Source of the DNA: a virus
Length of the DNA stretch: 54,728 bases
Reading direction: 5' to 3' (one strand)
IMG/VR virus record: IMGVR_UViG_3300044822_000131
Coordinates: 1 to 54,728 of that record
Shown: positions 22,319 to 32,116 of the stretch, in pieces
Layout of the letters: each line of letters opens with the position of its first letter
How positions within the stretch are numbered: position 1 is the first letter of the stretch
Translations under genes and position numbers: made by a program
The notes under the pieces: generated by a model
What the model saw: only the letters and a program-made list of their open reading frames with translations
Databases searched by the model: none
What the model was told of the DNA's origin: nothing

Positions 22319-23856
22319 TTAGCGAGCAAGAGAAACCTAGCGACGAGCAAATCGCGGACGGGGCTCGCCGCATCCTCACGGCGATTGACAACGGCACGTT
22401 TCGCCGCGATGATCCCGGCGCGATCCGCATGATCGGCGAATGGGCGTTCGATAACCTCGCGGCCCTGGTTCGTTTCTGTGCGTTCTTCGTGCTGTTCGTG
22501 ACGGCGATCTTTCCGTGCGCGGCGAGTGCGGCACCGGCGGTTGTACAGAGCGTTCAGTGTTCTACCGTCGGCTCAGCGTGTAGCACAATCACGCTTTCAG
22601 CGACTCCGACGGCCGGGGACGCCGTAGCCGTTATGGCTGTGGGTGCGGGCGTGGGTAACGCACCAGGCAACATTTACGCCGATGCATCCTCCCATAATCT
22701 AACTATTCAGGCGAACCCTTATTATACTTCAACGTGTGCTGGAGGAGGCAACTGCGCTTCCGCCGTTCAAGCGTATTTAGCGCCATCGGGACTTTCGAGC
22801 GGAGCCTACTCAAGTTTCGGTTCTGGAGGTTGTAACTGTGCTGGCGTTGGGGCCGTAGAGATGAGCGGCGTAAATGCAGCGGTTTCAACAAGCACCGTCG
22901 GCACGTCTACTACCGCCACGCTTTCCGGGTTCCCCTCGGGCTCGATTATCGCGTTTGCCGTATCGCAATCGGGTTCGACAAGCAACCCGACGATCTCCAA
23001 TGCAGGCACCGTCACCTATCTCAATCCTTACTCGTCTGGGTCCAACCTCGACGTTTCAGGGTTTGCCATCGCAAGCGGTACGTCTACAACACTTACTTTA
23101 GGGGCTAGTGCGACTTCTAATTCGGTTATTGCTCTAACCGCGTTCTACTACATCGCCCCGACCGTCACCGTATCGCAAACCTGCGTGCAGTCAGGCACGA
23201 CCTGCGTGTTCGGTTCCGCGCCATCGAACGGGAGCGAGGTGGTTGGCGCGGTCGTCGGGGACGGCACCTGCACTCCTACAGTCACGGATTCTAACTCCGT
23301 TGCGTTGACGAGCCGCTACTGTTTTGGCATTGACGCTAGCTCGGGCCTGAGCGGCCAGGACTACAAGGTATCGGGGTCGCCGACCTCGACCTACGCCTGC
23401 CTGAGTGGCCCAACGTGCGCGCTATTAAACGTAACAGGCACGACGCTGCCCGGCACCTACAGTTCCACGACGGGACCCGATAGCGGCGTTGTTTCAACGA
23501 GCGTTGCAACGACCCCGGGCGACCTTGTTGTGTGCGCGGCTAGCGGTGGCGTGTCGGCGTTTTCGGGAATGAGTTTCGTGTCGGGCGTAAACTTCAACGT
23601 TCAAAACCTCTACTATAGCTACGGCGGGGGAGGTTCGAGTAGGGCCGTTATCTATGCGACCGCTACGGGAAGTTCTGCGACCTGCCAAACCAGTAGCTCC
23701 AACGCCGGATTTACGCTCGGGATCGGCCTTGCGGACTACACCCCCGGCTCATCGTCATCGACGAGCAAGGCGTGCAGCGCGTTCCCCTGGCCGTGTGCTT
23801 TCCAATCCGGCTACGCCCCGCGCCGCAAGGCAACGCTCGCGGACCTGCTGCGCTAG
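22294..23856 (+). CDS. Secreted beta-rich, cysteine-containing protein
   Basis: 520 residues if TTG 22294 is used (25-base overlap), or 475 from ATG 22429; the true start is undecided. A hydrophobic export segment LVRFCAFFVLFVTAIFPC ends ASA-AP, a good signal-peptidase site and an N-terminal length of 34 if ATG 22429 is right. The mature part is Ser/Thr/Gly-rich with many cysteines (CSTVGSACST, CAGGGNCASA, CNCAGVG), suggesting two related beta domains with disulfides. No family recognised. Confidence 0.65.
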   Translation: MARRLVHLISEQEKPSDEQIADGARRILTAIDNGTFRRDDPGAIRMIGEWAFDNLAALVRFCAFFVLFVTAIFPCAASAAPAVVQSVQCSTVGSACSTITLSATPTAGDAVAVMAVGAGVGNAPGNIYADASSHNLTIQANPYYTSTCAGGGNCASAVQAYLAPSGLSSGAYSSFGSGGCNCAGVGAVEMSGVNAAVSTSTVGTSTTATLSGFPSGSIIAFAVSQSGSTSNPTISNAGTVTYLNPYSSGSNLDVSGFAIASGTSTTLTLGASATSNSVIALTAFYYIAPTVTVSQTCVQSGTTCVFGSAPSNGSEVVGAVVGDGTCTPTVTDSNSVALTSRYCFGIDASSGLSGQDYKVSGSPTSTYACLSGPTCALLNVTGTTLPGTYSSTTGPDSGVVSTSVATTPGDLVVCAASGGVSAFSGMSFVSGVNFNVQNLYYSYGGGGSSRAVIYATATGSSATCQTSSSNAGFTLGIGLADYTPGSSSSTSKACSAFPWPCAFQSGYAPRRKATLADLLR

Positions 23857-25904
23857 TGTTCCGCATCGCGCTCCTGGTCGCCGTCCTGGTCCTGTGGCTC
23901 ACCGCAGGCGCGCAAGCGCAACCGACCGCCACCCCCACGCCGCTCTACACGTTCCCGCCGAGCGTGCCGTCCGCCACGCCGATCCCCTTCGGCACCAACC
24001 CGGCCGAAACCGACACCGCCGCACCGTGCGTACTCCCGAGCGGCAACGCCGTTTCTACCTGCGTTGACGACGCCGATGCGGTCGCCTCCTCAATCGCGAA
24101 CATCAACTCGCAGTTCTGCACCTCCACCACCGCGTTCTCGGGCTCGCCGACGACTGCCGACACGCTCGCAATCGACGGCACGCGCTTCATCATGCGGCGC
24201 GTCCGCGACGGCCTCGGCATCAACGGCGGCTGCCACAACACGACCGCCCTGCAGGCGTTCTTCACCCTCGAATACGGTGCGAAGTCGATGCGCGTCCTCG
24301 ACGGCGTTGACGGCATTTGGTTCGCTCCGGCGGAGTTGGCCGCGATCCAAGCGATCTGTGGCTGCTTGCAGAGCATCGCGTATTGGAACGAGAGCGATCA
24401 GTTGTTCGATCCGCCCGTGCAACTGTACGCTGCCGGCGGCACCATCGCCGCCGGGTCAACGACCGTTGCGATCCAGTACAGCGGCAGCGGTGCTCAGACC
24501 AACCAGGCCGGGAAGTGGATCGTCCCCGGCCAACTGTACCAGATCACGGACGGTGCAAGCAGCGAACTGGTGACGGTGCTCTCGGCCGCGCAGCAGACCG
24601 ACGGCACGGGGTCAAGCGTCGTCCTGCAGCACCCGACGGCGTTCTCGCACGCGAGCGGCACTGCGCTCAACTGCTGGAGCACGACCGGCGCGTGCCCCGA
24701 CTTCACCTACCCTGCCCTGAATTGGTACCACTACACCGCGCCGTACCTGCGCGCAAACGCCCCGAGCCTGGAAGTGCTGTGCCCGTCGATTGCGCTGCCG
24801 ATCACCAAGAGCTACCTGTTCCAGAGCAACGCGAACGGCTATCCGGGGTGGTCCTGCGACACAACCGAGATTCACAATTACACGATCTATAACCCCGAGA
24901 GCGCGAGCGGCGACGGCTATGTTGGGGTCGGCCCGCAGCATCTCCCGTGCGCGAGCGGCGGTCACAGTTACGGCTGGGTCGCCAATACTTGGTGCGTCAA
25001 GAATCAAGAGGTCGGCCCCGGCTACGAGAACCGCCCGACCGTCACCACGGAAAATAGTTGGCAGCAGTACCCCTACGGACAGACGCCATCGACCGGAGCG
25101 ACCGGAGCGATCCCCGACAACGTGGCGCTGCACTACTACGTTCGGGCTGCCTTCGAGAACCTCGATGACGGCAACATCGAAACGTACTACTTCCCGTGGC
25201 AGCAGGGGCAGGACGGCGCGACCTCGCCCTTCTGTGAGTACGGTTGGATTATCACGAACAACTGCGGACAGACGTATCCGGGAGCACCGTACTACTCGGC
25301 GGCGGCAACCGCGCTCATGTCTACCGTGCGCTGGCTTACGGACGCCGCCTGTCCATACTCGAACTTCCCCGGCGACATCACCTGTTCGTTCACGCCGAAC
25401 GTCACGATCGGAACGTGGTCCTCGAGTGCGCTGCCGTTCAACGCGCGCACGATCGAGAACAGCGCCGGGTATGTCTGGGTGTTCTTCGGTCAGGGGTGCG
25501 ACGAGTGGGATACGGTCGGCCAAGCGCCGATAACGTGTGCAACGCAGAGCGAAACCTACACCTCAACCGACCTTGCGACGGCAACAGGCGTCGGTGTGAC
25601 GAGCCTTGACGACACGACCACCGACCCGACCCCTCCGCCCCGCAGCGTGACCTACGCGGACGGGACGAGCGCCACCCACAACGTCTGCCCCGACGGCCCC
25701 GCCACGACGAACTACTACGGCTGCTGGAAGCCGGTCACGGCGCTCACGCCCTCGAGTAACGCCGTGACCGTAACGAGCCAGGGCGACCCGCAGGTGCTCG
25801 TGTATCAGCTTGCGACCGCGCCGGCCAAAACAACCGCGACCGCTCCGCCCCGCAGGGCGCTTGCAACCTACACCGTACCGACGACTTGGGGGATGTTCCC
25901 GTGA
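23856..25904 (+). CDS. Large secreted protein
   Basis: 682 residues from GTG 23856 (TAGTG overlap). Signal peptide FRIALLVAVLVLWLTAGAQA, cleavage before QPTATPTPLY, a short Pro-Thr linker. The mature protein has an aromatic, cysteine-containing globular domain (LNWYHYTAPYLRANAPSLEV, WSCDTTEIHNYTIYNPES, FFGQGCDEWDTVG) that looks like a carbohydrate-active or adhesion domain, but I cannot assign it. The C-terminus is simple Thr/Ala/Pro-rich. Confidence 0.7.
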   Translation: MFRIALLVAVLVLWLTAGAQAQPTATPTPLYTFPPSVPSATPIPFGTNPAETDTAAPCVLPSGNAVSTCVDDADAVASSIANINSQFCTSTTAFSGSPTTADTLAIDGTRFIMRRVRDGLGINGGCHNTTALQAFFTLEYGAKSMRVLDGVDGIWFAPAELAAIQAICGCLQSIAYWNESDQLFDPPVQLYAAGGTIAAGSTTVAIQYSGSGAQTNQAGKWIVPGQLYQITDGASSELVTVLSAAQQTDGTGSSVVLQHPTAFSHASGTALNCWSTTGACPDFTYPALNWYHYTAPYLRANAPSLEVLCPSIALPITKSYLFQSNANGYPGWSCDTTEIHNYTIYNPESASGDGYVGVGPQHLPCASGGHSYGWVANTWCVKNQEVGPGYENRPTVTTENSWQQYPYGQTPSTGATGAIPDNVALHYYVRAAFENLDDGNIETYYFPWQQGQDGATSPFCEYGWIITNNCGQTYPGAPYYSAAATALMSTVRWLTDAACPYSNFPGDITCSFTPNVTIGTWSSSALPFNARTIENSAGYVWVFFGQGCDEWDTVGQAPITCATQSETYTSTDLATATGVGVTSLDDTTTDPTPPPRSVTYADGTSATHNVCPDGPATTNYYGCWKPVTALTPSSNAVTVTSQGDPQVLVYQLATAPAKTTATAPPRRALATYTVPTTWGMFP

Positions 25905-26221
25905 CCTGGCTGCTCGCGCCCCTGCTCGCCATCGTCGCCGCCTCCCCCGCGCCGTCCCCGACCCCGGTCCCAACGTGGACGCCCTGGCCCGAAGTCACGG
26001 CCCCGCCCCTCACCGCCGACGAGATCGACGCGGCCCACCGCCGCGAGCGCAGACAGGACGCCGTCATCCTCTACGGCCTCATGCGCCCGTACTGCGGCCC
26101 CGACAGCGGCGGCTTTAGCGGCGTCCCGTCCTTCTCTGCCGAAGGCTACCCCGTGACCGTTCAGTGCGTGCGCTACAAGATTCGGGTGGACGCCCCCGGT
26201 AAAGCCACGCGCATCCCTTGA
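25901..26221 (+). CDS. Small secreted or lipid-free exported protein
   Basis: 106 residues from GTG 25901 (GTGA). The hydrophobic start [20 protein letters not shown] could be a signal peptide; a Pro-Thr linker ([14 protein letters not shown]) follows. The rest is helical then beta ([19 protein letters not shown]). Only two cysteines ([12 protein letters not shown]). Belongs to the secreted cassette. Confidence 0.6.
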   Translation: MTWLLAPLLAIVAASPAPSPTPVPTWTPWPEVTAPPLTADEIDAAHRRERRQDAVILYGLMRPYCGPDSGGFSGVPSFSAEGYPVTVQCVRYKIRVDAPGKATRIP

Positions 26222-27861
26222 ACTTGCGCGCAGGGCTGCTCGGCGTCATCCTGGTCGCGGTTATCGCAGGCCGGGGCGCAGCATCTCCGCAGCACCTCGC
26301 CGTCTTTGCCGCAACCGATGCGCGCACGACCGTCACGCCGTCACCGTCGCCGACGATCGGCGGCCAGTCGACGAACACCTACAAGTTCGCCGGCGGCATC
26401 CTCACGATCATCAACCGCTTCTTCTTCCAGCCCGCGTCGCCAGGACCGAGCCCGACGCCGACCCCCACGCCCTCTCCTACCCCAACCCCCACTCCGACCC
26501 CGACTCCCACCCCCACTCCAACTCCGACCCCGACACCTACGCCAACGCCTACACCCACGCCCACTCCAACACCGACGCCGACGCCCACACCTACCCCAAC
26601 GCCGACCCCAACACCGACTCCCACGCCAACGCCGACTCCGACGCCAACGCCTACCCCGACGCCGAGCCCCGGCCCGACGCTCGCGGCCACGCTCTGCATC
26701 GGCGGGCAGACGTACACCCTCGGCGACTTCGATAATTTCCAGGCCGACTCGTCCATCGACGTTGCCGACGCCTGGCCCCCGAGCGGGCACGAATGGAGCA
26801 ACCAGTACAGTTTCGGACGAGTAAATAACGCGGGAGCGGACGCTGCGTACTATCCATCGCTCTCACAGATAGCAACGTGGTCCTCGGAATACGGCTCGCA
26901 CTACGGCCCCGTTCTTCAACTCGACCCCGGTGCCGGCGTGCAGATTAACACCTACCCGGCCAGCCTTGCGAATACGTCGCTCGCCTCGAACTACACGGCC
27001 GGCACTACGACAGTCGTCGTCGCATCAAACAGCGGTATTGCCGTTGGTGATACCGCAAAGATCGGCATGGGGAACGGCACGGGTACTTACATGGGAGACT
27101 ACGGCTCAGGGACGAATTGCGGCACCGGCTCGGGACAGAGTTACGCGAACTGCGTTGTGCCGAAAGTGACGGCGATCTCCGGTACGACGATTACGCTCGA
27201 CCGGACCTTCGCGTTCAACCATTCGAGCGGGACGCACATCACCTTCACCCCCTCAGACGTCGAAACGGCGCTTGAGTCCGGCGGCTCCTACGCCTGGACG
27301 ATCGGCTTCCTCTCGGGGCTGCTGGCGAACAACAACAACGACACGACGGGGTATTGGGTCTACGACTCGGCGCTCGACGCGAATAACACCTCGGGCGATG
27401 AATGGTGGCCGTCGGATTGGCTGCTGAACATGACCGGGTCAACGCCCTACAACGAGTTTGACAACTACGAGAACTACTCGAACAACATCTTCTACGCCAA
27501 CTTTCTCCAGCAGACGCAACAGTGCAATAACGTTAGTGGACACAACGGGGCAGCGTGTCCTAGCCCGAACTACGTTCGCCCGACCGGCATCACCGTCACG
27601 AACTTCCACACTTATGCTACCCTCATCACGAACGGCTACGGCTACGCCGCGATGTTTATCGACGGCACCGCAGAAACGCCGCAGTGGACGATCTACAACC
27701 AGGCTCCGCTCGACCCGATCCTGCAGACCCAGGTGAGCGGGAACTACGTCGCCCCCGACCCCGAAACGTCAACCTCTGCTCATATCGTGAAGTACTACGC
27801 CCACTACACGGCCTCGCCGCTCACGGCGTGCAGCGGCGGTATCGCCACGCCGTCGCCGTGA
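26218..27861 (+). CDS. Secreted GH16-like (concanavalin-A-fold) protein with long Pro-Thr linker
   Basis: 547 residues from TTG 26218, overlapping the previous TGA. A signal-like start ([17 protein letters not shown]) leads to a Pro-Thr linker of about 75 residues (positions about 75-150). The C-terminal 390 residues look like a GH16/laminarinase-type jelly roll: [10 protein letters not shown], then NEFDNYEN, which contains ExDxxE, the catalytic signature of GH16, and later [20 protein letters not shown] with its DG, as in GH16 'FHTY...DG'. It might degrade host or biofilm polysaccharide. Family assignment rests on motifs only. Confidence 0.6.
   Translation: MNLRAGLLGVILVAVIAGRGAASPQHLAVFAATDARTTVTPSPSPTIGGQSTNTYKFAGGILTIINRFFFQPASPGPSPTPTPTPSPTPTPTPTPTPTPTPTPTPTPTPTPTPTPTPTPTPTPTPTPTPTPTPTPTPTPTPTPTPTPTPSPGPTLAATLCIGGQTYTLGDFDNFQADSSIDVADAWPPSGHEWSNQYSFGRVNNAGADAAYYPSLSQIATWSSEYGSHYGPVLQLDPGAGVQINTYPASLANTSLASNYTAGTTTVVVASNSGIAVGDTAKIGMGNGTGTYMGDYGSGTNCGTGSGQSYANCVVPKVTAISGTTITLDRTFAFNHSSGTHITFTPSDVETALESGGSYAWTIGFLSGLLANNNNDTTGYWVYDSALDANNTSGDEWWPSDWLLNMTGSTPYNEFDNYENYSNNIFYANFLQQTQQCNNVSGHNGAACPSPNYVRPTGITVTNFHTYATLITNGYGYAAMFIDGTAETPQWTIYNQAPLDPILQTQVSGNYVAPDPETSTSAHIVKYYAHYTASPLTACSGGIATPSP
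26440..26666 (+). repeat. Degenerate hexamer repeat coding Pro-Thr
   Basis: About 75 residues of alternating Pro-Thr. Third codon positions vary freely (ccg, cct, cca, ccc with acg, act, aca, acc), so the repeat is conserved as protein, not as DNA. It separates the membrane-proximal and GH16-like parts. Confidence 0.9.
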
Positions 27862-28043
27862 AGCGCCCGTTCGGCGCGCTCGTCCTCCTGCTGAGGACGA
27901 CGGAGTTCGCCTCGGAAACGACGCTGGGCGACATTGGCAAACTGCTCGGAGAGCCCGCGGAGCGGGTCGCCGATGCACTGGTCGCGATTCGGATGCTCGA
28001 AGGCCAGCCGACCTACCTCGACCTCAACGGTAACGTCCGATGA
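27858..28043 (+). CDS. Small winged-helix-like protein
   Basis: 61 residues from GTG 27858. [20 protein letters not shown] reads as an HTH, followed by a YLDLNGNVR wing-like end. Not recognised further. GTGA and ATGA overlaps on either side. Confidence 0.55.
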   Translation: MKRPFGALVLLLRTTEFASETTLGDIGKLLGEPAERVADALVAIRMLEGQPTYLDLNGNVR

Positions 28044-28321
28044 CCGCAGGCGACCTTCAGGGGCTCTTGACCGCAGCCGGGATCTTCCTCACCGGGGCTG
28101 CGGCCTTCGTGTCGGCCGCACGCAACGCCGTCACGTTAAAGCGCGTGGAGCGTAATACGAATGGCATCAACGTCGACTTCGAGGCCCGCGTCAAAGCGGC
28201 GATCGACGAGCTTGCCGCCGAGAAGATACGCACCGCCGTGCTCGAAGCGACCAAGGAGGCCCAGCAAAGCCGCATCAACCGGCTCGAAGCCGAGCACCCG
28301 CACTCCACGGAGGGGCAGTAA
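28040..28321 (+). CDS. Small membrane-anchored coiled-coil protein
   Basis: 93 residues. One N-terminal span (LLTAAGIFLTGAAAFVSAA) then a long charged helix (AIDELAAEKIRTAVLEATKE). The layout resembles phage spanin inner-membrane (Rz) or DUF-type membrane coiled coils; no lipoprotein partner was seen. Confidence 0.6.
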   Translation: MTAGDLQGLLTAAGIFLTGAAAFVSAARNAVTLKRVERNTNGINVDFEARVKAAIDELAAEKIRTAVLEATKEAQQSRINRLEAEHPHSTEGQ

Positions 28322-28324
28322 ACT

Positions 28325-28444
28325 GTGCGAATGGACGCCGACGCCGTGACCGAGCCGTGGGAACATCCTAGCGGTGGATACCAAGCCGCCGGACGACCTC
28401 TCCTCGCGACGCTGCAGGCGCAACGCCCCCCGTCATGGTGCTAG
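28325..28444 (+). CDS. Possible small protein, 39 residues
   Basis: GTG 28325 with GGAGGGGC about 9 bases upstream; TAG ends one base before the next ATG. Sequence DADAVTEPWEHPSGGYQAAG is not recognised. Supported only by the ribosome site and tight packing. Confidence 0.35.
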   Translation: MRMDADAVTEPWEHPSGGYQAAGRPLLATLQAQRPPSWC

Positions 28445-28445
28445 T

Positions 28446-28778
28446 ATGGCCTTCTGGGGCAGTACTGCAGAGGATAGTGGCAACCTCGGCCGGCGGCTGG
28501 ACACGGCGCTCCTAGCGGTTGCGACGCGCGCGGACCTCGAGCGGCTTGAAGCCAAGATGGTCCTACGGGAAACGCTGGAGGAGCGCCTCAAAGTCGAGAA
28601 GCACGATCGCGAATCCCTCGACGGCAAGATCGCCGCGCTCACGGCCGACCTCGAAAAACTCGCCGACAAGTTGGAGGGCCTCCCCAAGACGATCATCGGC
28701 TGGCTGTCGGGGGTGATGGTCATCCTGGCCGCGGTGGTGACGGTGACGCTGCACCTATCGGTCGGGGTTCACCCCTAG
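28446..28778 (+). CDS. Coiled-coil protein with C-terminal membrane span
   Basis: 110 residues from ATG 28446; an in-frame GTG at 28374 would add 24. Long charged helix (ETLEERLKVEKHDRESLDGK) and a final span (TIIGWLSGVMVILAAVVTVT). It mirrors the preceding membrane coiled-coil gene (span at the other end), so the pair may form a complex. Roles such as spanin or holin accessory are possible. Confidence 0.6.
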   Translation: MAFWGSTAEDSGNLGRRLDTALLAVATRADLERLEAKMVLRETLEERLKVEKHDRESLDGKIAALTADLEKLADKLEGLPKTIIGWLSGVMVILAAVVTVTLHLSVGVHP

Positions 28779-28844
28779 CGACGGGTACGGCATCGGCCCC
28801 CCTGGAACATCTCACCTTTCCGGCGTCCTTGAAGTGAGGCGACT

Positions 28845-29012
28845 ATGAACGGCATCGGTCTGTGGTACTGGCTTTTCCTCGTGTTCGGGGTCATTCTGCA
28901 GGGCGGGCTCGGCTACCAGGGCCGCGCGGCGAACCAGTGGTGGTGGGGGCCGTCGCTCTTGCAAACGATCCTGTTCGTATTGATCGGCTTGAAGTTGTTC
29001 GGTCTACCGTAA
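28845..29012 (+). CDS. Small two-span membrane protein, 55 residues
   Basis: ATG 28845 with GTGAGG upstream. Two hydrophobic stretches (LWYWLFLVFGVILQGGLGY and LLQTILFVLIGLKLFGL) around a Trp-rich loop (NQWWWGP). Lies eight bases before the portal gene. Could be a holin; no family recognised. Confidence 0.65.
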   Translation: MNGIGLWYWLFLVFGVILQGGLGYQGRAANQWWWGPSLLQTILFVLIGLKLFGLP

Positions 29013-29019
29013 GTCGTAG

Positions 29020-31032
29020 ATGCCTCGGAAGCTATTCGCGACCCAAACACAGAACCCGAAGGTCCCTCTCTCACGGCCGATCCCGAAGATTGACGACACC
29101 GAGCGGGCCGCGATCGGCAACGTCCTCACGAACCTCATTCAAATCAACCTCGGCAACCGCTCTCGACTCGACCAAAACCTCGACATTTGGAACGCGATCC
29201 TCGAGATGCGCGGCAAGCCGCTCAACATCCCGTGGGAGGGCGCGTCGCACATCGTCGGGCCGACCGTCTACACGGCCTACTACGAGTTTTGCTCGCGCAC
29301 GATCGGTTCGTGCTTGCAGCCGCGCCCCTACACGCTGCGCGGCACGGACCCGATCAGCGCGCAGTACGCGCACACCGTCGAGCAGTTTTACAACTCGGAA
29401 TGGGACAACTGCGATAGCTTCGACGCACACGAGCTCTGCATCCGCTACGGCGCACGCGACGGAGTCGCCATCATGGAAGTGCTCTACGACCTCTCGACGC
29501 ACGAAGAAATGTTCGACGTCGAGGAGGGCGTCTTCGACGACAACGCGCAGGCGGTGCTCGGGCCGGACGGCAACCCGCTCACCAAAACGACGCAGAAGGT
29601 CGTCAAGTTCGTCGACTACGACGCACCCCGCGAAGAAGCGGTCGACCTCAAGAGCTTCCTGTTGCTCCCCAACTTCGCGCGCACGATCAACAGCGCTCCC
29701 GGCGTCGCGCGCAAGGTATGGCTGACCGAGCAGGACATGCAGGCCAAGGTCAAGGCCGGCTATTGGGACCAGGACACGGTCGACGCGATTATTCAGTACT
29801 GTAGCGAGGGCGAGGGGGAGCAGGCGCGCGACCCGCAGGGCAACTCCCAATACACCATCTCCGGCATGATTAGCGTGGTGGACACCGCCATCTCCGGCGC
29901 GACCGACATTCCGATCGCGCGCGGGCCCTACGAGTTTTGGCGCATCCACACCAACCTGTTCGACCTCAACAAAGACGGCTTGTTCGAGGAGAACATCTTT
30001 TGGCTGCACGATTCGAGCCGCAAGAACCCCGGCGTCGTACCCTACGACTACTTCGGTGGCCGGCCGTTCTTTGACTTGGCTATGATCCCGCGGCCGGGCG
30101 TCTTCTACGGTTTCAGCATCCCGGAAATAGGCCGCGCGCAACAAGAGGAAAACGACACCCAAACCAACTCGCGGCTCAACCTGCTCGACCTCTCAACGCG
30201 GCCGAACCGCTACCGCACGCAAGGCGTGCGCTACCGCAACGACAACGGCACCTCGGATAAGTGGGACCTCGACGTCGAGATCGAAGTCACCAAGCCCGAC
30301 GACTTCGGGTTTGTGAAGCCGCCGCAGATCCCGCCCGAGTCGATGATCGAACAGGAGAAGATCACCGCCATTCTCGACCGCGCGCTCGGCTCGCCGCAAG
30401 CGCCGGCCGCAGCCCCGCCGGTCGGTGGTGTCCAGCAGCGCTCGGCGCGCGCCGCCGCCTTCCAAGCGCAGTTGATCGCGATGAACCTCAACCTGGTCAA
30501 CGAGCGCGTGCGGCGTTGGATGCTGAAAATCTACCGCTTCAAGGCCGGGCTCTACCAGCGCTACGGCCCCGACCAACTCGAAACGTCGTCGGAGGCCGCG
30601 ACCGGCCCCGCGCGCATGGTCGTGCCCAAAGAGATTCTCGCGCTCGACTACAAGTACGGCATCTCAGGGCTCGGTGGTGCGCTCGACAAAGAGCAGCGCC
30701 GCCAAGACGTTCTGATGCTCACGCAGGGGTTGCTCGACACCCCGCTCCAAGCGCTGTTCGTCGGCAACTTGCCGCGGCTGTGGAACCTCGCGCGGCTCCT
30801 GGTCGAGACCTACGACGTCCCCGACATCACGACGTACATCGGCACGCTCGACGAGGCGCAGCAGCTCCAGGTCGCCCAGCAGAAGGCCGCGGCCGATCAG
30901 GCCCAGCTCGACGCGATGATGCAGATCCTCTCGCACGGCGCGACCCCCGCCGGCGGGCCGTCGAAGCCTGCCGCGCCGCCGCAGCCCGCGCCGCAGCCGG
31001 CGCTCCAAGCGCTGCAGGGCGGTAGGCGCTGA
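29020..31032 (+). CDS. Portal protein
   Basis: 670 residues, the size of P22-type portals. The early part (WEGASHIVGPTVYTAYYEFC), FYNSEWDNC in the stem/wing, and the late helical run (QQRSARAAAFQAQLIAMNLN) fit the podovirus portal family. The C-terminal tail is Ala/Pro/Gln-rich. It forms the dodecameric DNA gate of the head. Followed by scaffold-like and capsid genes, as expected. Confidence 0.85.
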   Translation: MPRKLFATQTQNPKVPLSRPIPKIDDTERAAIGNVLTNLIQINLGNRSRLDQNLDIWNAILEMRGKPLNIPWEGASHIVGPTVYTAYYEFCSRTIGSCLQPRPYTLRGTDPISAQYAHTVEQFYNSEWDNCDSFDAHELCIRYGARDGVAIMEVLYDLSTHEEMFDVEEGVFDDNAQAVLGPDGNPLTKTTQKVVKFVDYDAPREEAVDLKSFLLLPNFARTINSAPGVARKVWLTEQDMQAKVKAGYWDQDTVDAIIQYCSEGEGEQARDPQGNSQYTISGMISVVDTAISGATDIPIARGPYEFWRIHTNLFDLNKDGLFEENIFWLHDSSRKNPGVVPYDYFGGRPFFDLAMIPRPGVFYGFSIPEIGRAQQEENDTQTNSRLNLLDLSTRPNRYRTQGVRYRNDNGTSDKWDLDVEIEVTKPDDFGFVKPPQIPPESMIEQEKITAILDRALGSPQAPAAAPPVGGVQQRSARAAAFQAQLIAMNLNLVNERVRRWMLKIYRFKAGLYQRYGPDQLETSSEAATGPARMVVPKEILALDYKYGISGLGGALDKEQRRQDVLMLTQGLLDTPLQALFVGNLPRLWNLARLLVETYDVPDITTYIGTLDEAQQLQVAQQKAAADQAQLDAMMQILSHGATPAGGPSKPAAPPQPAPQPALQALQGGRR

Positions 31033-31286
31033 GTCGCGAGCGGGAGCTCCTTGCCGAAGCGCTCGACACGCGCGCGTGGTCGATCGTCGAGCAGGAGTTG
31101 GTCCGGCAGATTCGCTCCGTGACCACCCCGCTACTTGAAAATGCCGACTTGACGGAGGGTGAGCGCCGCGGCTACGTCTACACCCGCCAGGCCCTCAAAA
31201 GAGGACTGATGGCCGTTTATGAGAAGGCCGGGCGGTCAATGCCTCGCGACCTGCAGAATGAATTGGAAGGATACAAGGGCGAATGA
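31029..31286 (+). CDS. Hypothetical protein, possible CTG start
   Basis: 85 residues if CTG 31029 is used: the CTGA overlap with the portal TGA copies the genome's usual junction, and LSRERELLAEALDTRAWSIV has a normal helical composition. The first standard start is TTG 31098 (62 residues). Mostly helical (ADLTEGERRGYVYTRQALKR). Not recognised. Confidence 0.6.
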   Translation: MSRERELLAEALDTRAWSIVEQELVRQIRSVTTPLLENADLTEGERRGYVYTRQALKRGLMAVYEKAGRSMPRDLQNELEGYKGE

Positions 31287-32116
31287 ACGGAGCTGACCTA
31301 GACCTCGACGGCGGTCCCGACCCGCTCGACCTCGACACACTGCTCAACGAAGAAGAAAAGTCTCAGCTCGAGCTCGAGCAACAGGACGCTGCCAAGAAGA
31401 ACGGCAAGGCCGGCGACTTCCCGGCCGACGACGCGCTCAAGCGCGCAAACGAGCTCCTGGCGAAGCAAGTCGCCGAGTCCTCGAAGCGCATCGCGGAGCT
31501 TGAGGAGAGCCGCTCCAAGTTCGACCAAACGACGCGTGACTACACCCCGCCCCCCACACCCGCCCCGCAGCCCCCGCCGCAGGTCGACCGCGGCAAGGTC
31601 AAAGAGGAGCTCGACAAACTGTGGACCGAGGCGGGTCCCGGTGAATGGGGCATCCGGCTGTTCGAGGCCGCGCGGCAAGCCGCGATCAGCGAGATGGAAA
31701 CGCGGCTCGGCCCGGTTGCGAGCGGTGCGGCCGGCACCGACATCCAGCAGTACATCGCCACTAGGTCCGACGCCGGGCCCGAGGCCATCGCCGAGTTTCA
31801 GGCGATGGTGCGCGATCCGAACACGATCAAGGCGCTGGCAAGCCAAGCCCCCGAGGTCCGCCGCAACTCGCTCGACTTCATGTTCGACGCCGCGGTCGGC
31901 CGCGCGTCCCGCAAAGCGCCGCCGAAGCAGAACAACCGCGACCGCCAGCCACCCCAAATCGCCGGAGGACAGACAATCTCAATGGGCACCGAGACCCCCA
32001 ACTCCTACAAGGGCAAGGCGCTCAACGAGGTCCAGAAAGAGATCGTGCGCTCCGCTCGCGAGGCCGGAATCACCGACCCCAAACGCATCCGCGCGATGAT
32101 TGAGGACGCAGAATGA
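31283..32116 (+). CDS. Putative scaffolding protein
   Basis: 277 residues. Acidic N-terminus (DLDGGPDPLDLDTLLNEEEK), coiled coil (LKRANELLAKQVAESSKRIA), Pro-rich hinge, and a helical basic C-terminus. Composition and place between portal and capsid fit a scaffold. Homology not seen directly. Confidence 0.6.
   Translation: MNGADLDLDGGPDPLDLDTLLNEEEKSQLELEQQDAAKKNGKAGDFPADDALKRANELLAKQVAESSKRIAELEESRSKFDQTTRDYTPPPTPAPQPPPQVDRGKVKEELDKLWTEAGPGEWGIRLFEAARQAAISEMETRLGPVASGAAGTDIQQYIATRSDAGPEAIAEFQAMVRDPNTIKALASQAPEVRRNSLDFMFDAAVGRASRKAPPKQNNRDRQPPQIAGGQTISMGTETPNSYKGKALNEVQKEIVRSAREAGITDPKRIRAMIEDAE

Noticed and set aside
26440-26666. Possible CRISPR or DNA satellite
   Set aside because: No spacer pattern; it is in-frame Pro-Thr coding with scrambled third bases.
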